Assembly (NCBI GenBank): GCA_024276335.1
Contig: JAJRXL010000074.1
Span: 1 to 18,579 of the forward strand
From: Bacteroidota bacterium
Lineage (GTDB): Bacteria; Bacteroidota; Ignavibacteria; SZUA-365; JAADGX01
DNA: 18,579 nucleotides
Direction of reading: 5' to 3'
Under the pieces are notes generated by a model. The model worked only from the letters and a program-made list of their open reading frames with translations, was not told the DNA's origin and made no database searches. Positions within the stretch are counted from its first letter, which is position 1. Each line of letters starts with the position of its first letter. Below, piece by piece: positions 9,581-17,928 of the stretch. Position numbers and translations under genes: made by a program.

Positions 9581-11122
9581 TTACTTATCTCCGGGCATTT
9601 GTTCTAAAGGATCGGCGGCGACTTTTTCTTCCAGCTCGCGCAACAGTTGTGGCGCCCTGGCCTTCATCATCTTGCGCGCCACCAAGTGCAGCCACACCAG
9701 GCAAACCACCGAAAGGACGAAGAAAAACATCCAGCTCGTGGTCCAGATGCCGGTCCAGCGCAACAGGTAGCCGAAAATCACCGGGCTGATGAACCCCCCA
9801 AGACCGCCGACCACGCCGACGATTCCTCCCACCACGCCGACGTCCTTGGGAAAGTGTTCCGGGATGAATTTGTACACGGCTGCTTTCCCGATGCCCATCA
9901 TGATGCCCACGATGAAGACCAGCAACGTGAAAATCCAGACGTTGGCCTGAAAGAAAATATGCGTGACGCCGCGAGCGAGGAGCTGTTTTTTGTGCACTTT
10001 TTCTCCCACGTTCACCACCGGCTCCTGCCAGCCGTTGATCTGAGGCAGCACCAGCATATTGGGTTCGTTTTGTGTCAGGCTCACCAGGTTGGCCACGTTG
10101 TTTTTATTCTGGTAACTGTACCTCTCCCTGTCAACAACGATGGTGTTGGGGGTCACCTCCGTCACCGTGCCCGACTTCAAGGCCATGACGCCCTGGCCCG
10201 GGGATTGAATTTCCATGCGGGGAACGATAAGCAGGGCGGAGCTGAAAATGCAGGCCCCGAGCACGATGTACATCACCGGGCGAGCGCCGAACTTGTCCGA
10301 AAGCCACCCGCCGAAAGCGCGGATCACGCCGGAGGGCAAGCTGAAAATTGAAGTCATGAAACCGGCCGTCGCCACGCTCATGGTGTACACGTTCACGTAG
10401 TACGGAATCAACCACTGGGCCAGCGCAACAAAGCCGCCGAATACCAGGAAGTAATACAGGCCGAACCGCCACACCCGGGGGTATTTCAGGGGTTCGAGGC
10501 GTTCCAGCAGGGTACGCGTCCTGGAGTCTTCCACCTTTTTCGAGTACGTGGTAAAATAGAAAACAACAGCCATGACCAGCAGTCCCAGCGCGTACAACTT
10601 CGGCATCATGCGCCAGCTTTCGATCACGGCGCCGTTGTCGGTGAGGTAGTTCAACAACGAGGGCGCTCCCAGGGCCGTCAGGGCCGCTCCGGCATTGCCC
10701 GCGCCGAAAATTCCCAGCGCCGTTCCCTGGTATTTTTTCTCGAACCACACCGATGTATAAGCAATGCCCACCGCGAACGAGGCGCCGCTGATCCCGAATC
10801 CCAGGCTGGCCAGCAGGAACTCCTCGTACGTGTTGGCCATGCTCAACAGGTACGTCGCCACGGCGGCGACCAGCATCAGGATGGTGTACACGATGCGTCC
10901 GCCGTACTTGTCGGTGAGCACGCCCACGGGCAGGCGCACAAGCGAACCGGTGAGCACCGGAATACCAATGAGCCAGCCGATTTGTGTTTTGCTCCATTCG
11001 AAAATGCCGTTATCGACCAGGAAGGTCACCAGGACACCGTTCATCATCCACACGGCAAAACACACCGTGAAGGCGATGGTGTTCATGGTCAATACGATTC
11101 TGGCTTTTTTCTTTTCGTTCAT
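9581..11122 (-). CDS. narK: Nitrate/nitrite transporter, NarK1 type, with a large inserted extracytoplasmic domain
   Basis: This is a major facilitator of the nitrate/nitrite porter family. NarK1-type members are thought to act as nitrate/proton symporters. Family marks are the two cytoplasmic motif-A loops (DKYGGR at 71-76, DKFGAR at 276-281), arginines matching the substrate-binding pair of E. coli NarK (R63 in TM2, R268 in TM8), and glycine/asparagine-rich nitrate signatures near 137-156 (GIFGAGNAGAALTALGAP) and 429-449. It has 513 residues, more than the usual 400-460, because about 90 residues (301-390) are inserted between TM9 and TM10. By standard MFS topology that loop is on the periplasmic side. 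The insert resembles a barrel-sandwich segment (see findings). The start at 11122 has GAGAG just upstream. The stop is 1 base from the next transporter gene, so the two are almost certainly co-translated. Confidence 0.93.
   Translation of the reverse strand: MNEKKKARIVLTMNTIAFTVCFAVWMMNGVLVTFLVDNGIFEWSKTQIGWLIGIPVLTGSLVRLPVGVLTDKYGGRIVYTILMLVAAVATYLLSMANTYEEFLLASLGFGISGASFAVGIAYTSVWFEKKYQGTALGIFGAGNAGAALTALGAPSLLNYLTDNGAVIESWRMMPKLYALGLLVMAVVFYFTTYSKKVEDSRTRTLLERLEPLKYPRVWRFGLYYFLVFGGFVALAQWLIPYYVNVYTMSVATAGFMTSIFSLPSGVIRAFGGWLSDKFGARPVMYIVLGACIFSSALLIVPRMEIQSPGQGVMALKSGTVTEVTPNTIVVDRERYSYQNKNNVANLVSLTQNEPNMLVLPQINGWQEPVVNVGEKVHKKQLLARGVTHIFFQANVWIFTLLVFIVGIMMGIGKAAVYKFIPEHFPKDVGVVGGIVGVVGGLGGFISPVIFGYLLRWTGIWTTSWMFFFVLSVVCLVWLHLVARKMMKARAPQLLRELEEKVAADPLEQMPGDK
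9950..10222 (-). other. Inserted domain of NarK1, RpoB-like barrel-sandwich segment (residues about 301-391)
   Basis: Between two hydrophobic helices of the transporter lies a hydrophilic, beta-rich stretch. It starts with SGTVTEVTPNTIVV, continues through a Q/N-rich middle (NLVSLTQNEPNML) and ends in VVNVGEKVHKKQLLARG. The order of elements recalls the region of the RNA polymerase beta subunit in which a VxYVDASRIVI strand pair is followed by YNLxKxxRSNQNT and then VxxGxxVxxGDVLADG. The ending also matches the general V.vGd.VkkGq.La hairpin of lipoyl/biotinyl and HlyD-type domains. No lipoyl- or biotin-accepting lysine motif is visible. This is a comparison made by eye from memory of RpoB. 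Confidence 0.6.
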
Positions 11123-11307
11123 GTTTCTCTCGCCTGTTGAACTAAATCATGCAAGGATGCATGCCTTAACGATGTCATCCCATACGGGAACAGTGCACTG
11201 AATTCATCTCAAGAGGTTGTCCGAAAACGTAGTTGATGTATTTTGAAAGCACCGGTTTTCACTCCTTTTACTTGCACCATATCCGCTTTGCGTGTCCACG
11301 GTTCTTT
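11123..11307. other. narI-narK1 spacer with two small inverted repeats
   Basis: This 185-base gap is the longest between genes in the nar part of the window. It contains a perfect 10-base palindrome (CAGTGCACTG, 11191-11200) and a CATGCA-AGGA-TGCATG inverted repeat (11148-11163), about 25 bases before the narK1 start. I see no convincing -35/-10 pair and no full FNR/NNR-type box (TTGAT-N4-ATCAA). No T-rich run follows a stem as an intrinsic terminator would need. A separate promoter or a processing site for the narK pair is possible but not shown. Confidence 0.4.
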
Positions 11308-12042
11308 TCACTTCCGCTTCACCTTGAACCCGGGGGTGCGGATTTTCCTGCGATCCCAGTACCAGCGAACTAACTGGGGCTTGCGCCACAGGTACGGATT
11401 GGGAATTACCAGGGCGTGAACCAAGCGGGTGAAAGGAAACAGCAAGATTAAAAAATACGCGCTGATGATATGCAACTTTACCATCAGCGGCATGGGTGCC
11501 ACAAAAGCAATGTCGGGTCTGAATGAAAGCAAAGACCAGAAGTACGGCGTTATGGAAGCCGCAAACCAGGAACTTCCCCAGCTGTTGAAAATCGCCACCA
11601 ACAGCCCTGTGCCCACCTGGAACAACAAGATCGAAATCACGACCCAGTCGGCCGTGCTGGTGACTACCTTGGCACGGGGATCGACGAGGCGGCGTATGAC
11701 GATGTTCACCAGGCCCACCAGCGTGAAGATGCCGCCGATAAACGCCGTTACTTCTAGGATGTGCAGACGCAGGGGATCGCTGTTCCAGAGGAGGACCTGC
11801 CGGGGGATGAGAAAACCCAGCAGATGCCCGAACAGGATGGTCAGTATCCCGTAGTGAAACGGCACCAAGCCCCAGAAGTGTACCTTGTTCTCGAGGAACT
11901 GCGACGAAAGACTTGAATAGGTGAATCCACGGCGCGTGTAGCGCTGAATCGTGACGAGCAAGAACGTGAAAAGGGCAACATAAGGCAGGACAGCGAACCA
12001 GAACAAGTTGAAGTAATCGAGTATGTTGGTATTCTGAGCCAT
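11308..12042 (-). CDS. narI: Nitrate reductase gamma subunit NarI (dihaem cytochrome b anchor)
   Basis: NarI anchors NarGH to the membrane, oxidises quinol on the periplasmic side and passes electrons inward through two b haems. The 244-residue protein has five hydrophobic helices. The four haem-ligand histidines of E. coli NarI (H56, H66, H187, H205) have clear counterparts at H63 (VPFHYG), H73 (FGHLLG), H191 (KLHIIS) and H209 (LVHALV). The conserved RLVHALVIP...QLVRWYW ending is also present. The start at 12042 has an AGGT element about 8 bases upstream and lies 35 bases after narJ. A 185-base spacer separates it from narK1. With the complete dihaem set it should be able to take electrons directly from quinol, so the nearby cytochrome c is not strictly needed for nitrate reduction. 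Confidence 0.96.
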   Translation of the reverse strand: MAQNTNILDYFNLFWFAVLPYVALFTFLLVTIQRYTRRGFTYSSLSSQFLENKVHFWGLVPFHYGILTILFGHLLGFLIPRQVLLWNSDPLRLHILEVTAFIGGIFTLVGLVNIVIRRLVDPRAKVVTSTADWVVISILLFQVGTGLLVAIFNSWGSSWFAASITPYFWSLLSFRPDIAFVAPMPLMVKLHIISAYFLILLFPFTRLVHALVIPNPYLWRKPQLVRWYWDRRKIRTPGFKVKRK

Positions 12043-12077
12043 GTTATTTACCTGACGTTTTTAGAAATTCCTGCGAT

Positions 12078-12665
12078 TCATATGATTTGTTTGTTCGAGA
12101 CCTGATGCTCCCCGGTTTGAGGCAATGCCGTCGTGGATTCCAGAGTATTATCAACCGGGTGGTACTCTTCGTCGAGATAGGCCCGCAACGTTTCCAGCAG
12201 CGATTTGAACGGGTTCGCGTCTTCGAAATTCCCGAGAATAACGTCGAGCGCCGGGCGAAGAAAGCGCGCAACGAAAATATTCGCATCTTCCGGTTCCAGC
12301 GCTGCAAGCAGCTTGAGGCAGTGACTGATGTGATCGGGCAGTTCCACGGATTCCGGAATACCGTATTCCGCGAGCGCCTGGCGCATCCTGACCAGGAATT
12401 CGCCCCGCTTGTAATCTTCGCCGTAGAGATGCCACCCGATTTCCAGGCAGGTATTCTTGTTCATGTCGAACGTTCGCGTGAACGATTCTTCGATACCACC
12501 CAGGCCGGAGTGCGAGAGGAACCCGCGAAAGGACTCCAGGGATTCCGGTTTCCACCCGGCAGCATGCAGTTCGCGGAAAAGATCTTCAGCATGACTCTGA
12601 TAGTCCTCTGTCGGGTACGAAAGCAGGTCGGCGAAAACGTGCAAGAGATTCTTTTTCTGCCCCAT
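12078..12665 (-). CDS. narJ: Nitrate reductase assembly chaperone NarJ
   Basis: NarJ is a TorD/DmsD-type chaperone. It binds apo-NarG, promotes Mo-cofactor insertion and delays membrane docking to NarI; it is not part of the final enzyme. The family signature is present: FADLLSYP near the N-terminus, a TRTFDMNKNTCLEIGWHLYG segment, RGEFLVRMRQALAE and ELPDHISHCL. Two starts are possible. A GTG at 12671 overlaps the narH stop (TGA at 12668-12670), but its G-rich Shine-Dalgarno lies only 2-3 bases away. The ATG at 12665 has GGGGG about 8 bases upstream, inside the end of narH, and is preferred here (195 residues). It ends 35 bases before narI. The last 25 or so residues are hydrophilic and poorly conserved, as is usual for the family. 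Confidence 0.94.
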   Translation of the reverse strand: MGQKKNLLHVFADLLSYPTEDYQSHAEDLFRELHAAGWKPESLESFRGFLSHSGLGGIEESFTRTFDMNKNTCLEIGWHLYGEDYKRGEFLVRMRQALAEYGIPESVELPDHISHCLKLLAALEPEDANIFVARFLRPALDVILGNFEDANPFKSLLETLRAYLDEEYHPVDNTLESTTALPQTGEHQVSNKQII

Positions 12666-12667
12666 CT

Positions 12668-14161
12668 TCACAGCCCCCGCTTGACTTCTTCCTTGAACCC
12701 GAATCCGACCGATTGCTTGTATTCCAACGGATCCGCAACCATCTCGATGGCTTCCTCGCGATGGGCCGGGGGAATGACAAACCGGTCTTCAAAGGTGCAC
12801 AGGGAAGTGAGCTTATAGATTGCCTCGGCTTCTCCGACGGTGCAATCAGCCTCGCGAAGCATACCCTCGGCATGCTCCATGTCCACGTCGCCCACCGTGA
12901 CGGCCCGGCGATAGGTACGGATTGCCATTTGCTTTTTCAGCACGTAACGCACCTTGCTGTTGTTTCCTGCTCCAAAGAGTTTTCCCAGGTACTCGATCGG
13001 CGCCCTGGCCTTGTCGAAATCCGGGAAGAGCCCTTCCGACATGTTCTTGACCGTCTTGCCGTCGAAGCTTGACATGACCGGCAGCATGGGAGGAACGTAG
13101 AACAGCATGGGAAGTGTGCGAAATTCGATGTGCGGCGGCAGGGCGATTTTCCACTCCTTGACGAACTTGTACACCGGCGACTTTTGCGCGGACCGTATCA
13201 CGTCGTCCTGGATGCCGTTCTCCCGCGCGGCCTTGATGACCGCCGGGTCATGAGGATCCACGATCAACTCGCGATGCGCATCGACCAGCTCGTTATCGGG
13301 CCTCCCGGCGATTTCATCGATGCGATCGGCATCATAAAGCAGCACGCCGAGGTAACGAATGCGTCCCACGCAGGAATGGAAACACGCCGGCGCCTGCCCC
13401 GTCTCGATGCGGGGGAAGCAGAGAATGCACTTTTCCGACTTGCCCGTGTTCCAGTTGTAGTAGCTCTTCTTGTACGGACAGGCGGCGACGCACGAGCGCC
13501 ACCCGCGGCAGCGTTTCTGGTCGATCAACACCACGCCGTCCTCGCCGCGCTTGTACAGGGCGCCCGAGGGACAGGATGCCACGCAGGCGGGATTCAGGCA
13601 GTGATTACAAATACGCGGGAAGTAGAAAAACACCAACCGCTCGATGGCGGACAGTTGTGCCCTTTGCTCCGGTGTCAGGGCGCTCAGGTTGGGGTCGTTC
13701 TCGGCGTACACCGGTGAACCGCTCAAGTCGTCATCCCAGTTGGGACCGGCTTCGATATCGATGTATTTTCCGGTCACCATGGAAATGGGCCTCGCCGTCG
13801 GCTGGTCGTCTCCTTCCGGCGCGTTGAACAGCTCCTCGTACTTGTACGTCCAGGGCTCGTAGTAATCGTCCAGGCCGGGTTGGTGAGGATTATGGAAGAG
13901 ATTGAAGACGACCCGGGCCTTGCCCGTGGAGCGCAGCCCCAGTTTTCCTCCATCCCGTTTCTCCCAGCCTCCCTGGTACTTGTCCTGGTCTTCCCACTTG
14001 GTCGGGTAGCCGGTGCCCGGCTTGGTTTCCACGTTGTTCCACCACATGTACTCCGTGCCCTTGCGATCGGTCCAGATATTCTTGCAGGCAATGCTGCACG
14101 TGTGGCAACCGATGCACTTGTCCAGGTGAAAGACCATTGAAACTTGTGACCTGATATCCAT
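12668..14161 (-). CDS. narH: Nitrate reductase beta subunit NarH (Fe-S electron transfer)
   Basis: NarH carries electrons from the NarI haems to NarG through four Fe-S clusters. Four cysteine groups are visible in the 497-residue protein: C16/19/22/26, C185/188/193/197, C218/224/228 and C245/248/260/264. In the third group W221 replaces a cysteine (CRGWRSCVAACPYKK), as in E. coli NarH, where this site holds the [3Fe-4S] cluster. The C-terminal half follows the NarH pattern, including EFRTLPMLFYVPPMLPV. The start at 14161 has an AAAGG Shine-Dalgarno about 7 bases upstream and lies 40 bases after narG. Its stop overlaps the first codons of narJ, which suggests translational coupling. It is homologous to NxrB but reads as an ordinary NarH. 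Confidence 0.97.
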   Translation of the reverse strand: MDIRSQVSMVFHLDKCIGCHTCSIACKNIWTDRKGTEYMWWNNVETKPGTGYPTKWEDQDKYQGGWEKRDGGKLGLRSTGKARVVFNLFHNPHQPGLDDYYEPWTYKYEELFNAPEGDDQPTARPISMVTGKYIDIEAGPNWDDDLSGSPVYAENDPNLSALTPEQRAQLSAIERLVFFYFPRICNHCLNPACVASCPSGALYKRGEDGVVLIDQKRCRGWRSCVAACPYKKSYYNWNTGKSEKCILCFPRIETGQAPACFHSCVGRIRYLGVLLYDADRIDEIAGRPDNELVDAHRELIVDPHDPAVIKAARENGIQDDVIRSAQKSPVYKFVKEWKIALPPHIEFRTLPMLFYVPPMLPVMSSFDGKTVKNMSEGLFPDFDKARAPIEYLGKLFGAGNNSKVRYVLKKQMAIRTYRRAVTVGDVDMEHAEGMLREADCTVGEAEAIYKLTSLCTFEDRFVIPPAHREEAIEMVADPLEYKQSVGFGFKEEVKRGL

Positions 14162-14201
14162 TGCTTAGCCTTTAATTATCGTGAAAAAATCATCCCGTCC
14201 T

Positions 14202-17200
14202 TTACCATTTCAGTTCGGGCAGCTTGCGCACCAGGATGTGCGTGTCGCGGTTTGCCCCGGTCGGTCCCCAGTAATTGAAATGGTAGGTAAACTGCCCGTA
14301 GCCGCCGATGAGGAGGTTCGGTTTGAGGCGGGTGCGCGTAAGGCTGTTGTGCCCGCCCGCCCGGCGATTTCCGCGCAACGGTGATTTCGGCACCGAGAAC
14401 GTGCGTTCCGGCGAGTGGTACTGGATGCAAATGCCTCGGGGAATGCGGGCGCTCACGCAGGCGCGGGTTACCACCACACCGTGATCGTTGAACACTTCCA
14501 CCCAGTCGTTATCCTTGATGCCCAGCTCCGCGGCGTCCTTGTCATTCATCCAGAAGGGCTCGATGCCGCGGGAAAGCGTCGTCATGCGATGATTGTCGCC
14601 ATACGTGGAGTGAATGTGCCATTTCCCGTGGGGCGTGAGGTAATTGAGCATCATCGACTTCGCCTCGTTGTCGGTAAAATTGAGGTCGGCATACTGCGCG
14701 GGCGTCGGCTTGGGCTTGTACGTCGGGAGGTGTTCCCCAAACTGGATGTATCCGGGGTGATCCAGATAGAAATGCTGCCTCCCGGTCAGGGTGCGCCATG
14801 GCACGAGTTTTTCCACGTTGTACGTAAACGGCGAATACGCGCGTCCCCCGGTTACCAGGCCGGACCACATCGGGCTGTTCACGAAGCGCTGTGGGCGGGC
14901 TTGGAGGTCGGCGTACGTCGTGCGAATATTCCGCGATTTCTCCACCAGGTCGGCGAGAGGCAGGCCCACCTTCTCTTCCATGTTCTTGTACGAGCGATAG
15001 GATAATTCACCATTCGTCACGGTCGCCAGGTACAGGATCGCATTGCACACTTCCTCGTCTTCCTCCAACGAGGGGTAGGTCCGTCCTCCCCAGGTCTGGG
15101 ACGGGAAAGTCGCCAGCATGGAATCGTAGAAATCGTCGATCCGGTAGTGGGTGCCATGCGCGCCAAGGCCTTTTTCCCTCACGTTCGGTCCGTAAGAAAT
15201 GTACTGCCGGTACAGGTTCTTGTAATCGCGGTGCACGATCGCCATACCGGGCATGGTCTTGCCGGGAATCGCTTCGATTTCGCCGCTGAGCCAGTCCCGG
15301 ATTTGCGGCTGACTGATCTCCGCCGCCGTATCGTGCGCCAGCGGTGTTGCCACCAGGTCGGCCACGGGCTCCGGGAAATGCTTTTCCGCCAGCTCGGAAA
15401 ATTTCCTGGCAATCTGCTTGAAGATTTCCCAGTCGCTTTTCGATTCCCAGCACGGCGGAACCGCCTTGGAAAGGGGATGGATGAAGCTGTGCATATCGGT
15501 GGAGTTGAGGTCGGCTTTCTCGTACCATGTTGCGGCGGGAAGCACGATGTCCGAGTACAACGCCGAGGTGTCCATGCGGAAATTCAGGTCCACGACCAGG
15601 TCCATTTTCCCGTGTGGCACCTTGTCGTGCCAGGTAACCTCGTTCACTGCGTCCTTCGCAAACTCGGGGTCGGCTATCGCGTTGGTATGCGTGCCGAGAT
15701 AATGTTTCAGGAAATACTCGTGTCCCTTGGCGCTGGACATCAGCGCGTTGCCGCGCCAGATGTACCACACCCGCGGCCAGTTTGCTTCGTTGTCCGGGTC
15801 TTCCACCGAGAACTTGATCTTCCGGTTTTTCAGTTGCTCGACGACGTAGTCGACGATCGCCTTCGGATCATCACTGCCCGTTGCTTGCGTTGCCTCTTTG
15901 ACCAGCTCGATGGGGTTCTTTTCGAACTGCGGGTAAAAAGGCATCCAACCGTTACGAACCGCGCGCACCTGCGTATCCATGGTATGTCCCCTTGCCAGCG
16001 ACTTCACCGCCTGTTTCTTCGGAACGGTATGGTAATCGGTAAACGACTTTTCATAGCGCCACTGGTCGGTGTGGACGTAGTGCCAACTGGGAGCGTTCTG
16101 CAGGCGGGAAGGGCCGTACCAGTCTTTCGCGAAGGCGATGGAGCCCCATGATTCACCGGGGGCAAGTTTTTCCTGCCCCACGTAGTGCGCCAGGCCGCCG
16201 CCGTTGACCCCAACGCAGCCACAAAACATCAAGGCGTGAATTCCCGCGCGGTACATCAAGTTAGCGTGGTACCAGTGGTTGATGCCGGCGCCGATGATGA
16301 TGGTACATTTTCCATTCGTGTGTTCCGCTGTGACAGCCCACTCGCGGGCAAACTTGACCAGGTCGTCGCGGGAAAGCCCCGTGTATCTTTCCGACCAGGC
16401 CGGAGTGTAGGGGGCGTTCTCATCATCATAGTTCTCGGGATACGCGCCCGACAGGCCACGCGGCACGCCGTACTGCGCCATCAAAAGGTCGTAAACGGTA
16501 GCCACGACAACCGTCCCTTTCGCTGTTTCGATTTTTTTCACAGGGACGCCGCGGACGATGCTTTCTCCTTCACCGAAATCATCGAAACGCACCGGCGCTT
16601 CTCCGTCGTCGCCATCCAAAAACGTCAGTTGCGGCGAGATATCACTGCCATCCTTTCCGTCTTTCAAAAGCAGGTTCCACTTGCCTTTTTCCTTGCCCCA
16701 GCGGAACCCTGAACTCCCCATGGGCATCTTGGCAACGGTATCCTTCTCGTCCCACATGAGGAATTTCCAGTCGCCGTTTTCCTCCTCCGCGTACTTTTGC
16801 AGGCGATTGGCACGCAGGAGCTGCCCGGCTTCGTATGTTTCGCCGTCCTGCGTCAATTCCACCAGCAGTGGACCATCGGTGTATTTCTTGGCGTACTCGA
16901 TGAAGTAAGGCACCTGCTTCTCGTGGTGAAACTCCTTCAAGAGCACGTGATTGACCGCCATCCACCAGGCGCCGTCCTGCCCGGCATTGATGGACATCCA
17001 TTCATCGGCGTACTTGGCCACCTGGTTGAAGTCGGGTGAAAAGACGTACATCTTCGTTCCGTTGTGCCGGGCCTCGGCAGCGAAATGGCAGTCGGGCGTG
17101 CGCGTCATGTTCAGGTTGGAACCCATGACCGCGAGCATCTTGGCATTGTACCAGTCCGCGGATTCCTGCACGTCGGTCTGCTCGCCCCAGGTTTCGGGCG

Positions 17201-17840
17201 ACGCGCTGGGCAAGTCGCAGTACCAGTCGTAGAAGGAAAGCGAGATGCCGCCCATTAACTGGAGCATGCGCGCACCGGAGGCGTAGCTGATCATCGACAT
17301 GGCCGGGATGGGAGAGAAGCCCGCGATGCGATCCGGCCCGTGGGTTTTAATCGTGTGGATGTTCGCAGCGGCCATCATTTCCAGCACCGTATCCCAGTCG
17401 GTGCGGCGGAATCCTCCCTTGCCGCGCGCCTTCTGCCAGCGCTCGCGGGTCTTCGGATTCGTGACCAGCGCGTGCCAGGCCTCCACCGGGTCGTCATACT
17501 CGGAACGCGCTTTCTTCCACAGGTCCAGGAGTGCGCCACGGATGTAGGGATACTTGACGCGCAAGGGACTGTACAAATACCAGGAATACGAAATACCGCG
17601 CTGGCAACCGCGGGGCTCGTACGGCGGGAGCCCGTGCTCCAGGGAAGGATAATCCAACTCCTGCATTTCCCAGGTCACGATGCCGTCTTTCACGTGGATG
17701 TTCCACGTACAACTACCGGTGCAATTGACGCCGTGGGTGCTTCGCACAATCTTGTCGTATTGCCAGCGATTCCGGTAGAACTCTTCCCACGTTCGCTGAT
17801 TGGGGACAACATCATCCCTGATCCAGGATTTGGCGCTCAT
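14202..17840 (-). CDS. narG: Respiratory nitrate reductase alpha subunit NarG
   Basis: This is the catalytic Mo-bisMGD subunit that reduces nitrate to nitrite at the cytoplasmic face of the membrane. At 1212 residues it is close to the E. coli length (about 1247). The N-terminal [4Fe-4S] ligand set is intact as H36, C40, C44 and C79 (STHGVNCTGSC ... PRGCQRG). The Mo ligand Asp is expected at D209, within WYCDLPSASPETWGEQTDV, followed by the conserved ESADWYN stretch. There is no Tat signal, so the subunit should stay in the cytoplasm, unlike the outward-facing pNar enzymes. The ATG at 17840 is preceded by AAGGAA at suitable spacing. narH follows after 40 bases. The same fold is used by Nitrobacter-type nitrite oxidoreductase, which sequence inspection alone cannot exclude; narJ, narI and two narK genes next door fit nitrate reduction. 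Confidence 0.97.
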   Translation of the reverse strand: MSAKSWIRDDVVPNQRTWEEFYRNRWQYDKIVRSTHGVNCTGSCTWNIHVKDGIVTWEMQELDYPSLEHGLPPYEPRGCQRGISYSWYLYSPLRVKYPYIRGALLDLWKKARSEYDDPVEAWHALVTNPKTRERWQKARGKGGFRRTDWDTVLEMMAAANIHTIKTHGPDRIAGFSPIPAMSMISYASGARMLQLMGGISLSFYDWYCDLPSASPETWGEQTDVQESADWYNAKMLAVMGSNLNMTRTPDCHFAAEARHNGTKMYVFSPDFNQVAKYADEWMSINAGQDGAWWMAVNHVLLKEFHHEKQVPYFIEYAKKYTDGPLLVELTQDGETYEAGQLLRANRLQKYAEEENGDWKFLMWDEKDTVAKMPMGSSGFRWGKEKGKWNLLLKDGKDGSDISPQLTFLDGDDGEAPVRFDDFGEGESIVRGVPVKKIETAKGTVVVATVYDLLMAQYGVPRGLSGAYPENYDDENAPYTPAWSERYTGLSRDDLVKFAREWAVTAEHTNGKCTIIIGAGINHWYHANLMYRAGIHALMFCGCVGVNGGGLAHYVGQEKLAPGESWGSIAFAKDWYGPSRLQNAPSWHYVHTDQWRYEKSFTDYHTVPKKQAVKSLARGHTMDTQVRAVRNGWMPFYPQFEKNPIELVKEATQATGSDDPKAIVDYVVEQLKNRKIKFSVEDPDNEANWPRVWYIWRGNALMSSAKGHEYFLKHYLGTHTNAIADPEFAKDAVNEVTWHDKVPHGKMDLVVDLNFRMDTSALYSDIVLPAATWYEKADLNSTDMHSFIHPLSKAVPPCWESKSDWEIFKQIARKFSELAEKHFPEPVADLVATPLAHDTAAEISQPQIRDWLSGEIEAIPGKTMPGMAIVHRDYKNLYRQYISYGPNVREKGLGAHGTHYRIDDFYDSMLATFPSQTWGGRTYPSLEEDEEVCNAILYLATVTNGELSYRSYKNMEEKVGLPLADLVEKSRNIRTTYADLQARPQRFVNSPMWSGLVTGGRAYSPFTYNVEKLVPWRTLTGRQHFYLDHPGYIQFGEHLPTYKPKPTPAQYADLNFTDNEAKSMMLNYLTPHGKWHIHSTYGDNHRMTTLSRGIEPFWMNDKDAAELGIKDNDWVEVFNDHGVVVTRACVSARIPRGICIQYHSPERTFSVPKSPLRGNRRAGGHNSLTRTRLKPNLLIGGYGQFTYHFNYWGPTGANRDTHILVRKLPELKW

Positions 17841-17928
17841 TGTGATTCCTTAAATGTTAGCAACATATATCTCGTCGTGTTTTATGACCGAATAAACAAA
17901 AGGGCAGGAATGGTTGATCGCAGGACTC

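Noticed and set aside
11227..11250. FNR/NNR-like box in the narI-narK1 gap
   Set aside because: Only one half-site resembling ATCAA is present (TTCAAAATACATCAA on the minus strand); the left half does not match TTGAT at the right spacing.
15147..16151. Plus-strand open frame of 334 codons
   Set aside because: It is antisense to narG, where the minus-strand frame has clear family motifs throughout.
17720..17840. Tat signal on NarG, which would make it an outward-facing pNar enzyme
   Set aside because: The first 35 residues have no twin-arginine motif and no hydrophobic stretch; the protein reaches the HGVNC Fe-S motif directly.
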